Source of the DNA: Colwellia psychrerythraea 34H
GTDB lineage: Bacteria; Pseudomonadota; Gammaproteobacteria; Enterobacterales; Alteromonadaceae
NCBI RefSeq assembly: GCF_000012325.1
Contig: NC_003910.7
Location: 744,001-808,000, forward strand
DNA: 64,000 nucleotides
Reading direction: 5' to 3'
Part shown: in pieces, positions 26,682 through 37,567 of the stretch
How the letters are laid out: each line of letters opens with the position of its first letter
Position numbering within the stretch: position 1 is the stretch's first letter
Translations under genes and position numbers: made by a program
Notes under the pieces: generated by a model
Told to the model about the DNA's origin: nothing
Seen by the model: only the letters and a program-made list of their open reading frames with translations
Databases searched by the model: none

Positions 26682-29600
26682 ATGAATGATATGAGCAAAA
26701 AATCCCAAGGCCTTTATCGCGCCGAGTTTGAACATGATAGTTGTGGTATTGGCTTTGTCGCCAACCTAAAGGGTAAAAAAACTCACGATATTATTGAAAA
26801 TGCACTCACCATGTTGAGTTGTATGGAGCATCGTGGTGGTACTGGTTTTGACGTCAAAAGTGGTGACGGTGCCGGTATTCTTATTCAAATCCCACACGAT
26901 TTTTTAAGCCAAGAAACCGAAAAATTAGGCTTTAGCTTACCAGATGCCGGAAATTACGGCGTTGGCATGATCTTCTTTCCGCGCGATAAAGCGCAAAGCG
27001 AAGCGTGTAGAGAAATTCTAAACCAAAATATTACTGAACTGGGCTTAACCTTATTAGGTTATCGTGATGTCCCGGGTGATAACTCTATGTTAGGTGCGGC
27101 TTCATTTGATAGCGAACCGAACATTGAGCAGGTATTCATTGCCAAACCTGCAGCATTAACGGCTCAAGAATTTGAGCGTAAGTTATTTGTTTTGCGTAAA
27201 TACACCTCGCATAAGATTAATGCTAGCGGTATCACAGAACGTGATGAGTTTTATGTTACCTCAATGTCATCAACCAAAATTGTCTATAAAGGACAATTTA
27301 CCACGCAGCAAGTTCGCCAATATTATCTTGACCTTCAAGACGAGCGTACTATCTCTGGTATGGCGATGTTCCACTCTCGTTTCTCAACGAATACTTTTCC
27401 AGCTTGGCGTCGTGCTCAGCCGTTCCGTTATATCGCCCATAATGGCGAAATTAACACAGTGCGCGGTAATATTAACTGGATGAATGCTCGTGAAGCATTG
27501 TTTAGCTCAGTTAATTTTAGCGATGCTGAATTGAAAATGTTAAACCCTATTTGTAATAACGATAACTCTGATTCAGCCAACCTTGATATGGCGATTGAGT
27601 TATTGGTGTTAAGTGGACGTTCGTTAGCCCAAGTTATGATGATGATGGTGCCAGAAGCATGGCAAACACAAACTGATATGGATGCAACTAAACACGCATT
27701 CTATGAGTATTATGCCTGCATCATGGAACCATGGGATGGCCCAGCTTCATTATCGTTTAGTGATGGTAATGTTATCGGCGCGACACTTGATCGCAACGGT
27801 TTACGTCCTTCACGTTACTTGTTAACTGAAGATGGTACTTTAGTGATGGGCTCTGAAACAGGCACCTTGTGTGTTGATCAGTCAACCGTCGTTGAAAAAG
27901 GCCGTTTACAGCCAGGTAAAATATTCATTGCTGATTTAAAGCAAGGTCGTATCATCAGTGATGATGAAGTAAAAGCACAAGTCAGCTCAGCTCAGCCTTA
28001 CGGTAAGTGGCTAGCAGATAACAAAGTTGAATTAGATAAATTACCAGTTCCAATAGCGTCTATTGCTCAACCGCCACTGGCAGAACTGCGTAAAATGCAA
28101 AAAGCCTTTGGTTATACTAGCGAAGATCTTAATTTAGTGCTTGCGGGTATGGTTGGTACATCTAAAGAGCCATTAGGCGCTATGGGTACAGATACGCCTT
28201 TAGCGGTATTGTCTAGCCGCCCACAACAATTGTCTCATTACTTTAAGCAATTATTTGCTCAAGTAACTAACCCACCAATCGATCCGATTCGTGAAGAGTT
28301 GGTTATGTCATTGCGTGGTTATATTGGTAAGTCGTTTAACTTACTCGATGAGACACCAGAGCATTGCCACAAAGTTGAAATTGAACAGCCGGTATTAACA
28401 ATCGATCAATTACGCAAGTTACAGTATATTGATAATAATCATCTGCAATCAAAAACCATTGCTATTACCTTTAAAGCTAGCGGTGAAGCTGGCGCACTTA
28501 AAAAGGCGCTTGACCGTGTATGTTTTAACGCAAAAAGTGCCGTTGAAGATGGTTATGAAATCCTAATTTTAAGTGATCGTGAAGTTGATAGTGACCATGT
28601 TGCTATTCCATCAGTATTAGCAACAGCAGCTGTTCATCATTACTTAATTCGCGAAAAATTACGTTCTGGCGCTGATATTATTTTAGAATCAGGAGACATC
28701 CGTGAAACTCATCATTTTGCTACCGTTATTGGTTATGGCGCGGCAGCGGTAAACCCTTACTTAGCGCTAGAAAGTATGTATGGCTTACGTGATGAAGGCG
28801 TACTTGACAGCAAGTTAACTGATGAAGAAATTGTTGCTAAGTACACAGCAGCAGTAGGCAGTGGTTTATTGAAAACTTTCTCTAAAATGGGTATTTCAAC
28901 GTTACAATCATACTTAGGTGCGCAAGTTTTTGAAGCATTAGGTATCAACTCTGATGTTATAGATGAGTACTTTACTGGTACGGTTAGTCGAATCCAAGGA
29001 TTAAGCTTAGATCAAATCGCCCAAGAAGCGTTATTACGTCATCGTGAAGGTTTCCCTGAAGCGAGCCGTATTGCTGTTGAAAACTTATTGCCAACAGGTG
29101 GTGAATATTCATGGCGTAATGATGGCGAACGTCATCTATTTAGCCCAACGGTTATTCGTTTACTGCAGCATTCAACGGCAAGTAACGATACCAATCAATT
29201 TAAGCAATACGCCAAAACAGTTGATGATCAAAGTAAAGAAGCCTTTACCTTACGTGGCTTACTTGAACTGAATAGCGATCGTCCTTCAATTCCATTAAGT
29301 GAAGTTGAACCGATTGAAAATATTTTCAAACGTTTTGCTTCAGGTGCTATGTCATTTGGTTCTATCTCATGGGAAGCACACACTACCTTAGCTATTGCTA
29401 TGAACCGTATTGGCGGTAAGAGTAACAGCGGTGAGGGTGGTGAAGATCCTATTCGTTATACACCGTTAGAAAATGGCGATTCAATGAATTCGCGCATCAA
29501 GCAAGTAGCTTCTGGTCGTTTCGGCGTTACCAGTCATTACCTAACTAATGCAGACGAATTACAAATTAAGATGGCGCAGGGCGCAAAACCGGGCGAAGGT

Positions 29601-31289
29601 GGTCAGTTACCTGGCGACAAAGTTGATGCTTGGATTGGTAAAACGCGTGGTTCAACACCAGGTGTTGGTTTGATTTCACCACCTCCACATCATGATATTT
29701 ATTCTATCGAAGATTTATCACAGCTAATTTTTGATCTTAAAAATGCTAACCGTGAAGCGCGTGTTAACGTTAAATTAGTATCAGAAGCTGGCGTAGGTAC
29801 TATCGCATCAGGCGTAGCGAAAGCCTATGCGGATGTAGTACTTATTGCAGGTCACGATGGCGGCACTGGTGCTTCACCATTGAGTTCAATTAAACATACG
29901 GGTTTACCGTGGGAACTTGGTTTGGCTGAAACCCATCAAACCTTGGTACGTAATCACTTACGTAGCCGTATTACTGTACAAACGGATGGTCAACTTAAAA
30001 CACCACGCGATTTAGCTATTGCAACATTACTTGGTGCAGAAGAATACGGTATGGCAACAACAGCTCTAGTGGTTGAAGGTTGTATCATGATGCGTAAGTG
30101 TCATTTAAATACTTGTCCGGTTGGCATTGCGACACAAGACAAAGGTTTACGAGATAAGTTTACTGGTCGTGCTGATATTTTAGTTAACTTCTTTACCATG
30201 ATGGCTGAAGGTTTACGTGAAATCATGGCTGAACTAGGTTTTAAAACCATTGAAGAAATGGTTGGTCAGACTCAGTGTCTTAAACAGCTTGAAAATGTTG
30301 ATCATTGGAAATACCAAGGACTTGATTTAACGCCGTTATTGCACAAAGAAGAATCTCACGAGAGTGAAACGCTTTATCAATCAATCAATCAGAAGCATTT
30401 AATTGACGATATTATTGATCGCAAGATGATAAAAGATGCGCAAGTGGCTCTTGATAGTCAGCAAAGCGTTTCTCTTGAATATGATGTTATCAATACAGAT
30501 AGAACGATTGGTGCGATGATTTCTAATGAAATCTCGAAGAAGTATCAAGCTGAAGGCTTACCAGAAAATACTATCAAGGTTAAGTTTAACGGCTCTGCGG
30601 GTCAAAGTTTTGGTTGTTTCTCAGCCAAAGGTTTGCATTTTGAACTGGAAGGCGATGCCAATGATTACTTTGGTAAAGGGCTGTCTGGCGCAAACTTGGT
30701 AGTATACCCAAGCAAGCAAGCTAAGTTTATAGCAAGTGAAAACATTCTAATTGGTAATGTTGCCTTCTTTGGCGCAACCTCAGGTAGTGCCTTTATACGA
30801 GGTATTGCTGGCGAGCGCTTCTGTGTTCGTAACTCAGGTGCTACGGCAGTTGTTGAAGGGGTTGGTGATCACGGTTGTGAATACATGACCGGTGGTAAAG
30901 CAGTAATCTTAGGCGCAACAGGTCGTAACTTTGCCGCGGGTATGTCTGGCGGTGTTGCTTATGTACTTGATGATAACAAAGACTTTGCACCTAAATGCAA
31001 CATGGAAATGGTTTCATTAGAAACAGTTGATACCGATGCAGAAAGCCTTGAGTTAAAAGCATTAATTGCAGAACATTTTGCCGCAACAGGCTCAGATGTC
31101 GCTAATGAATTACTTAATGATTGGGACAATAACGTGAAACGTTTTGTTAAAGTCATGCCAGTTGATTATAAGCGAATGCAAGGTTATATGAATGACGTGC
31201 GCGAAAGCGGTAAGTTCGAGTCAGAATATGACATTGCCGTTCAAGCATTCGATATCCATTTAAATAAACTAGCTAGCGCTAAAGCTTAA
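26682..31289 (+). CDS. gltB: Glutamate synthase (NADPH) large subunit
   Basis: A 1535-residue protein that makes glutamate from glutamine and 2-oxoglutarate together with GltD. The class II glutamine amidotransferase begins at Cys21 ([10 protein letters not shown]), the residue that becomes N-terminal after removal of a propeptide; [16 protein letters not shown] and [10 protein letters not shown] motifs follow. The synthase domain includes [10 protein letters not shown] and [12 protein letters not shown]; the iron-sulfur ligands are in [11 protein letters not shown]; the C-terminal GXGXG beta-helix ([25 protein letters not shown]) is complete. It is 20 bp from gltD, so they form an operon. 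A good AGGAA site precedes the ATG (AATAGGAATAAGCAATG). Confidence 0.97.
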   Translation: MNDMSKKSQGLYRAEFEHDSCGIGFVANLKGKKTHDIIENALTMLSCMEHRGGTGFDVKSGDGAGILIQIPHDFLSQETEKLGFSLPDAGNYGVGMIFFPRDKAQSEACREILNQNITELGLTLLGYRDVPGDNSMLGAASFDSEPNIEQVFIAKPAALTAQEFERKLFVLRKYTSHKINASGITERDEFYVTSMSSTKIVYKGQFTTQQVRQYYLDLQDERTISGMAMFHSRFSTNTFPAWRRAQPFRYIAHNGEINTVRGNINWMNAREALFSSVNFSDAELKMLNPICNNDNSDSANLDMAIELLVLSGRSLAQVMMMMVPEAWQTQTDMDATKHAFYEYYACIMEPWDGPASLSFSDGNVIGATLDRNGLRPSRYLLTEDGTLVMGSETGTLCVDQSTVVEKGRLQPGKIFIADLKQGRIISDDEVKAQVSSAQPYGKWLADNKVELDKLPVPIASIAQPPLAELRKMQKAFGYTSEDLNLVLAGMVGTSKEPLGAMGTDTPLAVLSSRPQQLSHYFKQLFAQVTNPPIDPIREELVMSLRGYIGKSFNLLDETPEHCHKVEIEQPVLTIDQLRKLQYIDNNHLQSKTIAITFKASGEAGALKKALDRVCFNAKSAVEDGYEILILSDREVDSDHVAIPSVLATAAVHHYLIREKLRSGADIILESGDIRETHHFATVIGYGAAAVNPYLALESMYGLRDEGVLDSKLTDEEIVAKYTAAVGSGLLKTFSKMGISTLQSYLGAQVFEALGINSDVIDEYFTGTVSRIQGLSLDQIAQEALLRHREGFPEASRIAVENLLPTGGEYSWRNDGERHLFSPTVIRLLQHSTASNDTNQFKQYAKTVDDQSKEAFTLRGLLELNSDRPSIPLSEVEPIENIFKRFASGAMSFGSISWEAHTTLAIAMNRIGGKSNSGEGGEDPIRYTPLENGDSMNSRIKQVASGRFGVTSHYLTNADELQIKMAQGAKPGEGGQLPGDKVDAWIGKTRGSTPGVGLISPPPHHDIYSIEDLSQLIFDLKNANREARVNVKLVSEAGVGTIASGVAKAYADVVLIAGHDGGTGASPLSSIKHTGLPWELGLAETHQTLVRNHLRSRITVQTDGQLKTPRDLAIATLLGAEEYGMATTALVVEGCIMMRKCHLNTCPVGIATQDKGLRDKFTGRADILVNFFTMMAEGLREIMAELGFKTIEEMVGQTQCLKQLENVDHWKYQGLDLTPLLHKEESHESETLYQSINQKHLIDDIIDRKMIKDAQVALDSQQSVSLEYDVINTDRTIGAMISNEISKKYQAEGLPENTIKVKFNGSAGQSFGCFSAKGLHFELEGDANDYFGKGLSGANLVVYPSKQAKFIASENILIGNVAFFGATSGSAFIRGIAGERFCVRNSGATAVVEGVGDHGCEYMTGGKAVILGATGRNFAAGMSGGVAYVLDDNKDFAPKCNMEMVSLETVDTDAESLELKALIAEHFAATGSDVANELLNDWDNNVKRFVKVMPVDYKRMQGYMNDVRESGKFESEYDIAVQAFDIHLNKLASAKA

Positions 31290-31309
31290 GCTGCCAAGGA
31301 GAATATATT

Positions 31310-32800
31310 ATGGGAAATCCAACAGGATTTATCAACGTAGGTCGTGCCTTGCCAACTGAACGCAAAGCAGGTGAACGTTTATCTGATTGGCTTGAAGTCT
31401 ATGAAGAAATACCACTAAAAGCTGTAGAAAAACAAGCTTCTCGCTGTATGGACTGTGGCGTACCATTTTGTCAGTCGGCAAAATCAGAGTTTGCGCCTGC
31501 CGTGGCGGGTTGTCCGGTTAACAATGTTATTCCTGAATGGAATGACTTGATTTACCGAGGCCGTTGGAAAGATGCGATAGAGCTATTGCATAAAACCAAT
31601 AACTTCCCTGAGTTCACTGGGCGTGTGTGCCCAGCACCTTGTGAAGGCGCTTGTGTACTAGGTATCAATGCTGATCCTGTGGCTATTAAGTTACATGAAA
31701 AAGAAATTATTGATCATGCCTTTAAGGAAGGTTGGGTAGTCGCTCAACCACCATCAGCACGTACAGGTAAAAACGTTGCTGTCATAGGTTCTGGACCTGC
31801 TGGTCTTGCTGCTGCAGCACAGCTTAATAAAGCTGGCCATATGGTTACTGTCTATGAACGTGCCGATCGTATCGGTGGTTTGTTAATGTACGGTATTCCA
31901 AATATGAAGCTGCAAAAGGAATTAGTACAACGTCGCGTTGATATTTTAGCGGAAGAAGGCATTGTATTTGTTACTAATACCGAAGTAGGTAAAGACGTTA
32001 GTGTTGAGAAACTTGAAAGCGACTTTGATGCGATAGTGTTATGTATTGGCGCCACGGTGCCACGTGACTTACCTGTTGAAGGTCGAGAACTTAATGGTGT
32101 TCATTTTGCCATGGACTTCTTGAAAGCGAATACTAAAAGTTTACTCGATAGCGAACATAAAGATGGCCAGTACATTAATGCCCAAGGCAAAAATGTGGTC
32201 GTTATTGGTGGTGGTGATACTGGTACCGATTGTATCGGCACTTCATTACGTCATCAGTGTACAAATGCTTTACAACTCGAAATCATGCCGCGTCCACCAG
32301 AAAAACGTGAAGAGAATAACAACCCTTGGCCACAATGGCCAAAACGTTTGTTAGTTGATTACGGTCAAAAGGAAGCTATTGAGATTCAAGGTCAAGATCC
32401 TCGTCAGTATTTGGTGATGACTAAGAAAATTGAAAGTGATGTGCAAGGTAATGTTAAAGCGGTTCATACGGTTGATATTACTTGGGAACGCAATGACAAA
32501 GGTCAAATGTTCCCGCAGGAAGTTGCTGGCAGTGAAAAAGCTATTCCAGCCGATATCGTACTCATCGCAATGGGCTTTATGGGTCCTGAAGGTGGGTTAG
32601 TTGAGCAGTTTGGCCTTGAGCAAGATAATCGTTCTAACATAGCTGCAGAATACGATAAGTTTGCTACAAGCAAACAAGGCGTGTTCGCTGCTGGTGATGG
32701 TCGCCGTGGTCAAAGCTTGATTGTTTGGGCAATTGATGAAGGTCGTCGTTGTGCGCGTGAAGTAGACAGTTACTTAATGGGTAAGAGCTACTTACCTTAA
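31310..32800 (+). CDS. gltD: Glutamate synthase (NADPH) small subunit
   Basis: A 496-residue flavoprotein that passes electrons from NADPH to GltB. The N-terminal iron-sulfur domain has [15 protein letters not shown] and [12 protein letters not shown]; the FAD-binding motif is [15 protein letters not shown]; the NADPH-binding motif is [15 protein letters not shown]; the end carries [23 protein letters not shown]. It is co-transcribed with gltB, with a GGAG ribosome site (AAGGAGAAT) in the 20-bp gap, and is followed by a strong terminator. Confidence 0.97.
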   Translation: MGNPTGFINVGRALPTERKAGERLSDWLEVYEEIPLKAVEKQASRCMDCGVPFCQSAKSEFAPAVAGCPVNNVIPEWNDLIYRGRWKDAIELLHKTNNFPEFTGRVCPAPCEGACVLGINADPVAIKLHEKEIIDHAFKEGWVVAQPPSARTGKNVAVIGSGPAGLAAAAQLNKAGHMVTVYERADRIGGLLMYGIPNMKLQKELVQRRVDILAEEGIVFVTNTEVGKDVSVEKLESDFDAIVLCIGATVPRDLPVEGRELNGVHFAMDFLKANTKSLLDSEHKDGQYINAQGKNVVVIGGGDTGTDCIGTSLRHQCTNALQLEIMPRPPEKREENNNPWPQWPKRLLVDYGQKEAIEIQGQDPRQYLVMTKKIESDVQGNVKAVHTVDITWERNDKGQMFPQEVAGSEKAIPADIVLIAMGFMGPEGGLVEQFGLEQDNRSNIAAEYDKFATSKQGVFAAGDGRRGQSLIVWAIDEGRRCAREVDSYLMGKSYLP

Positions 32801-33128
32801 GCAATTAGCGACTACCGCTATACTTTTAAAATAGCATCCTATAAAAATCCTACCGTGTGCATCACGGTGGGATTTTTTTATAAATTTTTTATTAATGTAT
32901 TACAATAGAAAAGGTGATGCTCGGTAACGTTTGATGCACTATCTCAACAATCGCTGGTTAGGTGTAGACTAAAGTTTTACCTAATTAATCAGTACCTTTC
33001 AGCGAAAGTGTTTATACTAGAACCAAACAATATTTTATTAATGTTGGAAATTTAACCATTGAAGAGTGGGAAGGGATCGCTTATTTCTTTGTTGTTTAAA
33101 TTTTTGCAAAATCTTAATAAGGATCCAT
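32801..33128. other. Intergenic region between gltD and the chemoreceptor
   Basis: Besides the gltBD terminator, this holds the chemoreceptor's promoter region and its AAGGAT ribosome site. TAAAGTTT at 32970 matches the -35 of flagellar sigma-28 promoters, but the expected -10 is not there. Confidence 0.4.
32846..32879 (+). terminator. Intrinsic terminator of gltBD
   Basis: AATCCTACCGTG pairs with CACGGTGGGATT (one G-U) around TGCAT, followed by seven T. It lies 45 bp after the gltD stop codon. Confidence 0.9.
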
Positions 33129-35114
33129 ATGAATTTACTTAATAATTTAGTGTTTAAACAAAAATTAATTTTACTTGTGTTGATACCCCTCTTAGCCACA
33201 CTGTATTTTAGTTTAAACAATTTAAATTCCTTAACTTCAAAACAAGGGCAGCTTGAAGAAATTCATGACTTGATTACGCTAACAGTTGCTAATAATGCAC
33301 TTGTTCATGAGTTACAAAAAGAGCGTGGTGCCACTGCTGTTTATCTAGGTAGTAAAGGTGAAAATTTTTCTTACGAGTTAAAAGAACAACGAAAACTTAC
33401 CGATAAAGCTCACACACTCTTAAATGCAAAGTTAAAAGTTTTCTCATCTGAGAATGACAAAGTAAATAATATTATCTTAACGGTTAAAAATGGTTTGTTA
33501 AAATTAGACAGGATTAGAGCTCGTTCTGATGAACTCTCAATTTCACTCAATGATGCTATTGGTTACTACACAACTCAAAACCATGAAATGCTTAGCTTAG
33601 CAGAGTTCTTTTCAACGATTAGTCCAACAGAAACAGTCAGTAACGCCATTGGGTATTATGTTCTTTTAGAAGCTAAAGAGCGGGCTGGTATAGAGCGGGC
33701 TGTTGCTAGTGGTGGTTTTGCCATGGATAAGTTCACACAAGCGGCTTTCCAAAAATTTACTAGCTTAGTGGCTTTACAAGATAGTTATTTAGAACAATTC
33801 AGCGCTAAAGCATCATCTAATACCATAAACGCTTATAAAAACAGCTTAAATAGTAATGCTGTAATTGAAGTTAATAGAATGAGAAACGTGGCAGTATCGG
33901 TTGGTCAAGCTGGTCCTTTCAATATTGATGCGAGTGTATGGTTTAAAAGCGCGACAGGACGAATTAATTTACTAAAAGATATTGAGAATCTCGTTGCTGA
34001 TGAGTTCATTACTGACATAGATAAACTGCTTCATGAAGCAAGTAGAGGAGTCAGTATTAATTTAATTATTATTATAATAACGTTCATTATGACTATTTTT
34101 ATTGTCTACGTTATTTTGACAAATTTAATTAAGCAATTGAATGAGATTTCAGTAACGATGGAAAAAGTCACTGAACATAATGACTTAACGGTACAGGCAG
34201 GTGTTTTTAGTACGGATGAATTGGGTAACATTGCCAAAGGCTTAAATAAAACACTTAGCACCTTTTCTAATGCCATCACCGAAATAAAAAGTAGTAGCAT
34301 TTCTCTCGCCGCTTCGGCACAACAATCATCTGTCATTGTGAATAATAACGTAGATAGTTTACAACAGCAGCGTGATGAAACCGCTCAAGTTGCTACTGCA
34401 ATAGAGGAAATGTCAGCAACGGTACAAGAAGTCTCTCGTAATGCCAATGAGGCGATGTCATCAACGCATCAAGTAAATACTCAAGCAATAGAGAGCCAAA
34501 CTGTTGTAGGCAACTCATTAGAAGCAATCAATAATTTAGCGACAGAAGTGTCGGAAATAGGCACGCTTATATCAGGACTGCACTCTACAACGTCAAATAT
34601 ATCAAATGTTATTGATGTTATAAAAGGTATTGCGGATCAAACTAACTTACTTGCCCTAAATGCAGCAATAGAAGCAGCAAGGGCAGGAGAGCAAGGGCGA
34701 GGCTTTGCCGTAGTGGCAGATGAAGTTAGGACCTTAGCTCAACGTACTCAAGACTCCACTATTGAAATTGAAGAAATTATCAATCAATTGCAAAGCGAAG
34801 CCAGCAATGCAAATACTATGGTGGCTGGTACCCAAAAACGTGCGGATGAAAGTATTGATGGTGCTCATCAAATTGAATTATCACTGACAAGTATCGTAAC
34901 GGCAGTATCGGATATAAACCTGATGATCGAACAAATTGCTACTGCAGCAGAAGAACAAGTTAGCGTCACGGAAGATATCAATAAAAATGTTAATGATATA
35001 GATAAGAAGTCTTCTGAAATAACATCGGGAGCACAAGATGTATCTCTGGCAGCTAGTGAGCAAGTAGAGATTGCTAATACGCTTGAAAGTCTGGCAGCAA
35101 AGTTTGTGGTATAG
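33129..35114 (+). CDS. Methyl-accepting chemotaxis protein with NIT sensor domain
   Basis: A 661-residue chemoreceptor from the ATG at 33129; an upstream in-frame GTG at 33066 is less likely because the ATG has an AAGGAT ribosome site and is followed directly by the first membrane helix (about 12-30). The periplasmic part contains the nitrate/nitrite-sensing (NIT) pattern [20 protein letters not shown] and [13 protein letters not shown] second helix lies near 307-330, then a HAMP domain and a cytoplasmic signalling domain with the conserved tip [20 protein letters not shown]. It would report to CheA/CheW. Its place next to gltBD fits nitrogen sensing, but that link is inference. Confidence 0.9.
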   Translation: MNLLNNLVFKQKLILLVLIPLLATLYFSLNNLNSLTSKQGQLEEIHDLITLTVANNALVHELQKERGATAVYLGSKGENFSYELKEQRKLTDKAHTLLNAKLKVFSSENDKVNNIILTVKNGLLKLDRIRARSDELSISLNDAIGYYTTQNHEMLSLAEFFSTISPTETVSNAIGYYVLLEAKERAGIERAVASGGFAMDKFTQAAFQKFTSLVALQDSYLEQFSAKASSNTINAYKNSLNSNAVIEVNRMRNVAVSVGQAGPFNIDASVWFKSATGRINLLKDIENLVADEFITDIDKLLHEASRGVSINLIIIIITFIMTIFIVYVILTNLIKQLNEISVTMEKVTEHNDLTVQAGVFSTDELGNIAKGLNKTLSTFSNAITEIKSSSISLAASAQQSSVIVNNNVDSLQQQRDETAQVATAIEEMSATVQEVSRNANEAMSSTHQVNTQAIESQTVVGNSLEAINNLATEVSEIGTLISGLHSTTSNISNVIDVIKGIADQTNLLALNAAIEAARAGEQGRGFAVVADEVRTLAQRTQDSTIEIEEIINQLQSEASNANTMVAGTQKRADESIDGAHQIELSLTSIVTAVSDINLMIEQIATAAEEQVSVTEDINKNVNDIDKKSSEITSGAQDVSLAASEQVEIANTLESLAAKFVV

Positions 35115-35732
35115 GTAAGTAGTGCAAATAAAATTTGCTTAGGAGAGAACCATTAACTTACTAAGTATTGGTAGTGGTTTTATCCCTAATGCCAGTATAA
35201 AGTGATTTTAAGTCAATCGAGTAAGCGTTAGAACGATCTCACTTTATCGTTACTGTGACTTATAATGAATTAATAATTATGAGGAAAAGTAACGCACATT
35301 TAAAATGAAATCACTAATAGTTTGTCATTTATTAATGGTAAGTTATTAGTGGATTTCTTCTATAACATCCTCATCAGTGCATAAAAACTCAAATATTTTT
35401 TCATTACTATCTTATCTATTATTCGATTCTTTATGGTTGAAGGTAGAAGTGAATTCGTTAAAAGGGGGTAATGAGTGAAATTAACGAATAGAGAGCTAAA
35501 GTTAACCGCTTATTAAAACAGTAAAATCATAAAAATTTATTTAGATATGTTGTTATCCTCAGATGATATATTTCGTTAATATACTCAATTCCCATTCAAC
35601 TAATTAGTCTTATTTCACTTGTAAATCATAATAATCAACAGTGACATATTCATTTATTGGAAAATAAAATCAAGTATGTTATAAGTGTTTTTGGGGTTTT
35701 ATTTATTAATAACAAAGAATTAAGTTTATTAT
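35115..35732. other. Intergenic region left of the TIR operon
   Basis: 618 bp without a gene. It holds a diverged dispersed-repeat copy (35187-35268), a large imperfect hairpin with arms at 35307-35319 and 35344-35357, and a 9-bp inverted repeat ATTCGTTAA (35453-35461) / TTAACGAAT (35481-35489). The promoter of the downstream operon should be near 35640-35730; I see no strong -35/-10 pair. Confidence 0.5.
35187..35268 (+). repeat. Diverged partial copy of the dispersed MITE-like repeat
   Basis: About 80 bp align to the central part of the 52056 element: AATGCC-GTATAAAGT-ATTTTAA, ATCGA-GAAGCG-like and TATCGTTACTGTGACTTATAA, the last being close to the 23085 copy (reverse complement). No terminal repeats remain. 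Confidence 0.65.
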
Positions 35733-37535
35733 ATGCGAACGGACTGTACGGGTAATATTCCATTTATTTTAGGAGTAACTGGGCATCGTGATTTATTCAC
35801 ATCTACTGAAAACTCACCTGAAGTGCTTAAAGGTCAAATAAGACAGGCACTCTCTTTTTGGCAAAAAAAAATTGGCGCTAATACTCCTCTTTGGTTATTA
35901 ACGGGTTTAGCAGAAGGTGCCGATTTACTTGTAGCAGAAACAGTATTAGCACTGCAAAGTGAGGGTGAAAATATACTATTACTTGCTTGTTTGCCTATGC
36001 CAGAATCAGCGTTTAGAAAAGACTTCGTTAATTCAGATGCGTTATCGACCTATACCAATATACTCGAGCGCATAACAAAAAGTGATAATAAGCTTTTTGA
36101 GTTAAAAAACCCACTTTCATCTAGAGAGTTTGAAATTGCAATTAATGACAATGAATTTGGAGCGCTGCGTAACGCTTTATATTTGAATCAAAGTCTTTTT
36201 GTTGCTAAATATTGTAATGCTTTATTGGCTTTATGGGATGGACACCAAAGTAAAGGTGCCGGTGGCAGTGCCGATGCAGTGCAATACAAACTTGGTAATA
36301 CACCTTCTTGGCCAGATAATATTATTGTTGATAAAAATCTATTGCCAGCCTCTGATTTTGACGGTCAAGTTAGCGGTGTTGTGCACCATATCCTTGTGCC
36401 TCGAAAGACAGACTCGTCGAAGCTGACGGAATTAACCGAATTTACGTCAATAGAAGTTGGCATTGGTAAACTTTATTCTTCAGTAGGGCAAACGAAGGGT
36501 AAAAATATACTAAATGATCTCATAGTGCATGAGTTTCAGTTAATGCTCGATGAAATGACGTTTTATAACCAAATAGCGCAAAATCATCCTGTTAAATCGA
36601 ACATTCAAAGTGATGGATTGAGTAGTACTAATGCCATTTTTGAAAAATCTGATGCCATTGCTATTGCTAATCAATCTAAATATAGAAATATAGTTAAAGC
36701 GTTTTTTAGCATCATCACCCCAGGTTTTATTGCTTATGAGCTTGCGGGTAACTACATCAACGAACTGAGCGGTGTGTACATACTTATTGTTGTTTTACTC
36801 GCTATGTTAGGTAGTGGGTTACTTATTAAATATGTGAGAAAAAATAATCCTAAATGGCAATATCAATTAGCTAGAGGGGTCGCTGAAACAATTCGAATTA
36901 GAGAGTTTCTAAATCTCGCTGATGTAGCGCCGACTGCAGAGCCATTAATTCCAAGGCGTTATCGTGAAAATTTACCCTTGTTAAATCATGTTATTCAACT
37001 TACAGAAATCCAGTGGTGGGACAAAAACTATCAAAGTAGTCCTGAGTCTATTAAAAGTATTTGGCTAGATGAACAAGTGAAGTTTTTAGACAGTAGACTT
37101 GTATTATCTGCCAATTCAGTCAGTGAACTATTATATAAACGGCCACGATACGCTGCTCATTTATGCAGTAAAATTGCATCCTTTAGTTTTTATACTGCAG
37201 TGGTGTTTGGTCTTATTTTATTGATGAATTTGAGTCTATTTTATGTTGTCGGTTTTGATTTTTTCAGTTCATTTAACGGCGCACTAATGTACATAGTGCA
37301 ATATGGATTGATGCTAGCGGGTATCGTTGTGCTATGGAGTGAAATTGCAGGATATGAGTCCACTACTTTAGGTTATAGCAGTCTCAAAACTTTATACGAG
37401 CGTGCGACAACACTGTTTGAAGAAACACCGGACAAAAGCAGTAAGAAAATGTTACTTGAGTTAGCTAAAGAAGCTGTATTTGAACACGTCACTTGGACAC
37501 GTTCAGAAATGGCTAGCGACTTGAAAGAAAGATAA
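35733..37535 (+). CDS. SLOG-like nucleotide-binding domain fused to a four-helix membrane (SLATT-like) effector region
   Basis: A 600-residue protein, first gene of a three-gene operon. The N-terminal ~200 residues look like a SLOG (Rossmann-like) domain: GVTGHRDL (14-21), LLTGLAEGADLLVAE (about 54-68), a hydrophobic strand ending ALLALWDG and a glycine-rich KGAGGSAD. SLOG domains bind nucleotides and sense signals made by TIR enzymes in Thoeris. The C-terminal half has helices near 318-336, 348-368, 482-503 and 516-537, with LARGVAETIRIREFLNLA between pairs and an amphipathic end, resembling SLATT two-helix effectors. It has no catalytic residues I recognise. Inference: a nucleotide-gated membrane-disrupting effector. 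The ribosome site is weak. Confidence 0.7.
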   Translation: MRTDCTGNIPFILGVTGHRDLFTSTENSPEVLKGQIRQALSFWQKKIGANTPLWLLTGLAEGADLLVAETVLALQSEGENILLLACLPMPESAFRKDFVNSDALSTYTNILERITKSDNKLFELKNPLSSREFEIAINDNEFGALRNALYLNQSLFVAKYCNALLALWDGHQSKGAGGSADAVQYKLGNTPSWPDNIIVDKNLLPASDFDGQVSGVVHHILVPRKTDSSKLTELTEFTSIEVGIGKLYSSVGQTKGKNILNDLIVHEFQLMLDEMTFYNQIAQNHPVKSNIQSDGLSSTNAIFEKSDAIAIANQSKYRNIVKAFFSIITPGFIAYELAGNYINELSGVYILIVVLLAMLGSGLLIKYVRKNNPKWQYQLARGVAETIRIREFLNLADVAPTAEPLIPRRYRENLPLLNHVIQLTEIQWWDKNYQSSPESIKSIWLDEQVKFLDSRLVLSANSVSELLYKRPRYAAHLCSKIASFSFYTAVVFGLILLMNLSLFYVVGFDFFSSFNGALMYIVQYGLMLAGIVVLWSEIAGYESTTLGYSSLKTLYERATTLFEETPDKSSKKMLLELAKEAVFEHVTWTRSEMASDLKER

Positions 37536-37567
37536 AAATTTGAATTAAGTAGTAAGGAAAACTAATT

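Noticed and set aside
32970-32996. Flagellar sigma-28 promoter for the chemoreceptor
   Set aside because: TAAAGTTT matches the -35 exactly, but the -10 position reads TCAGTACC, far from GCCGATAA.
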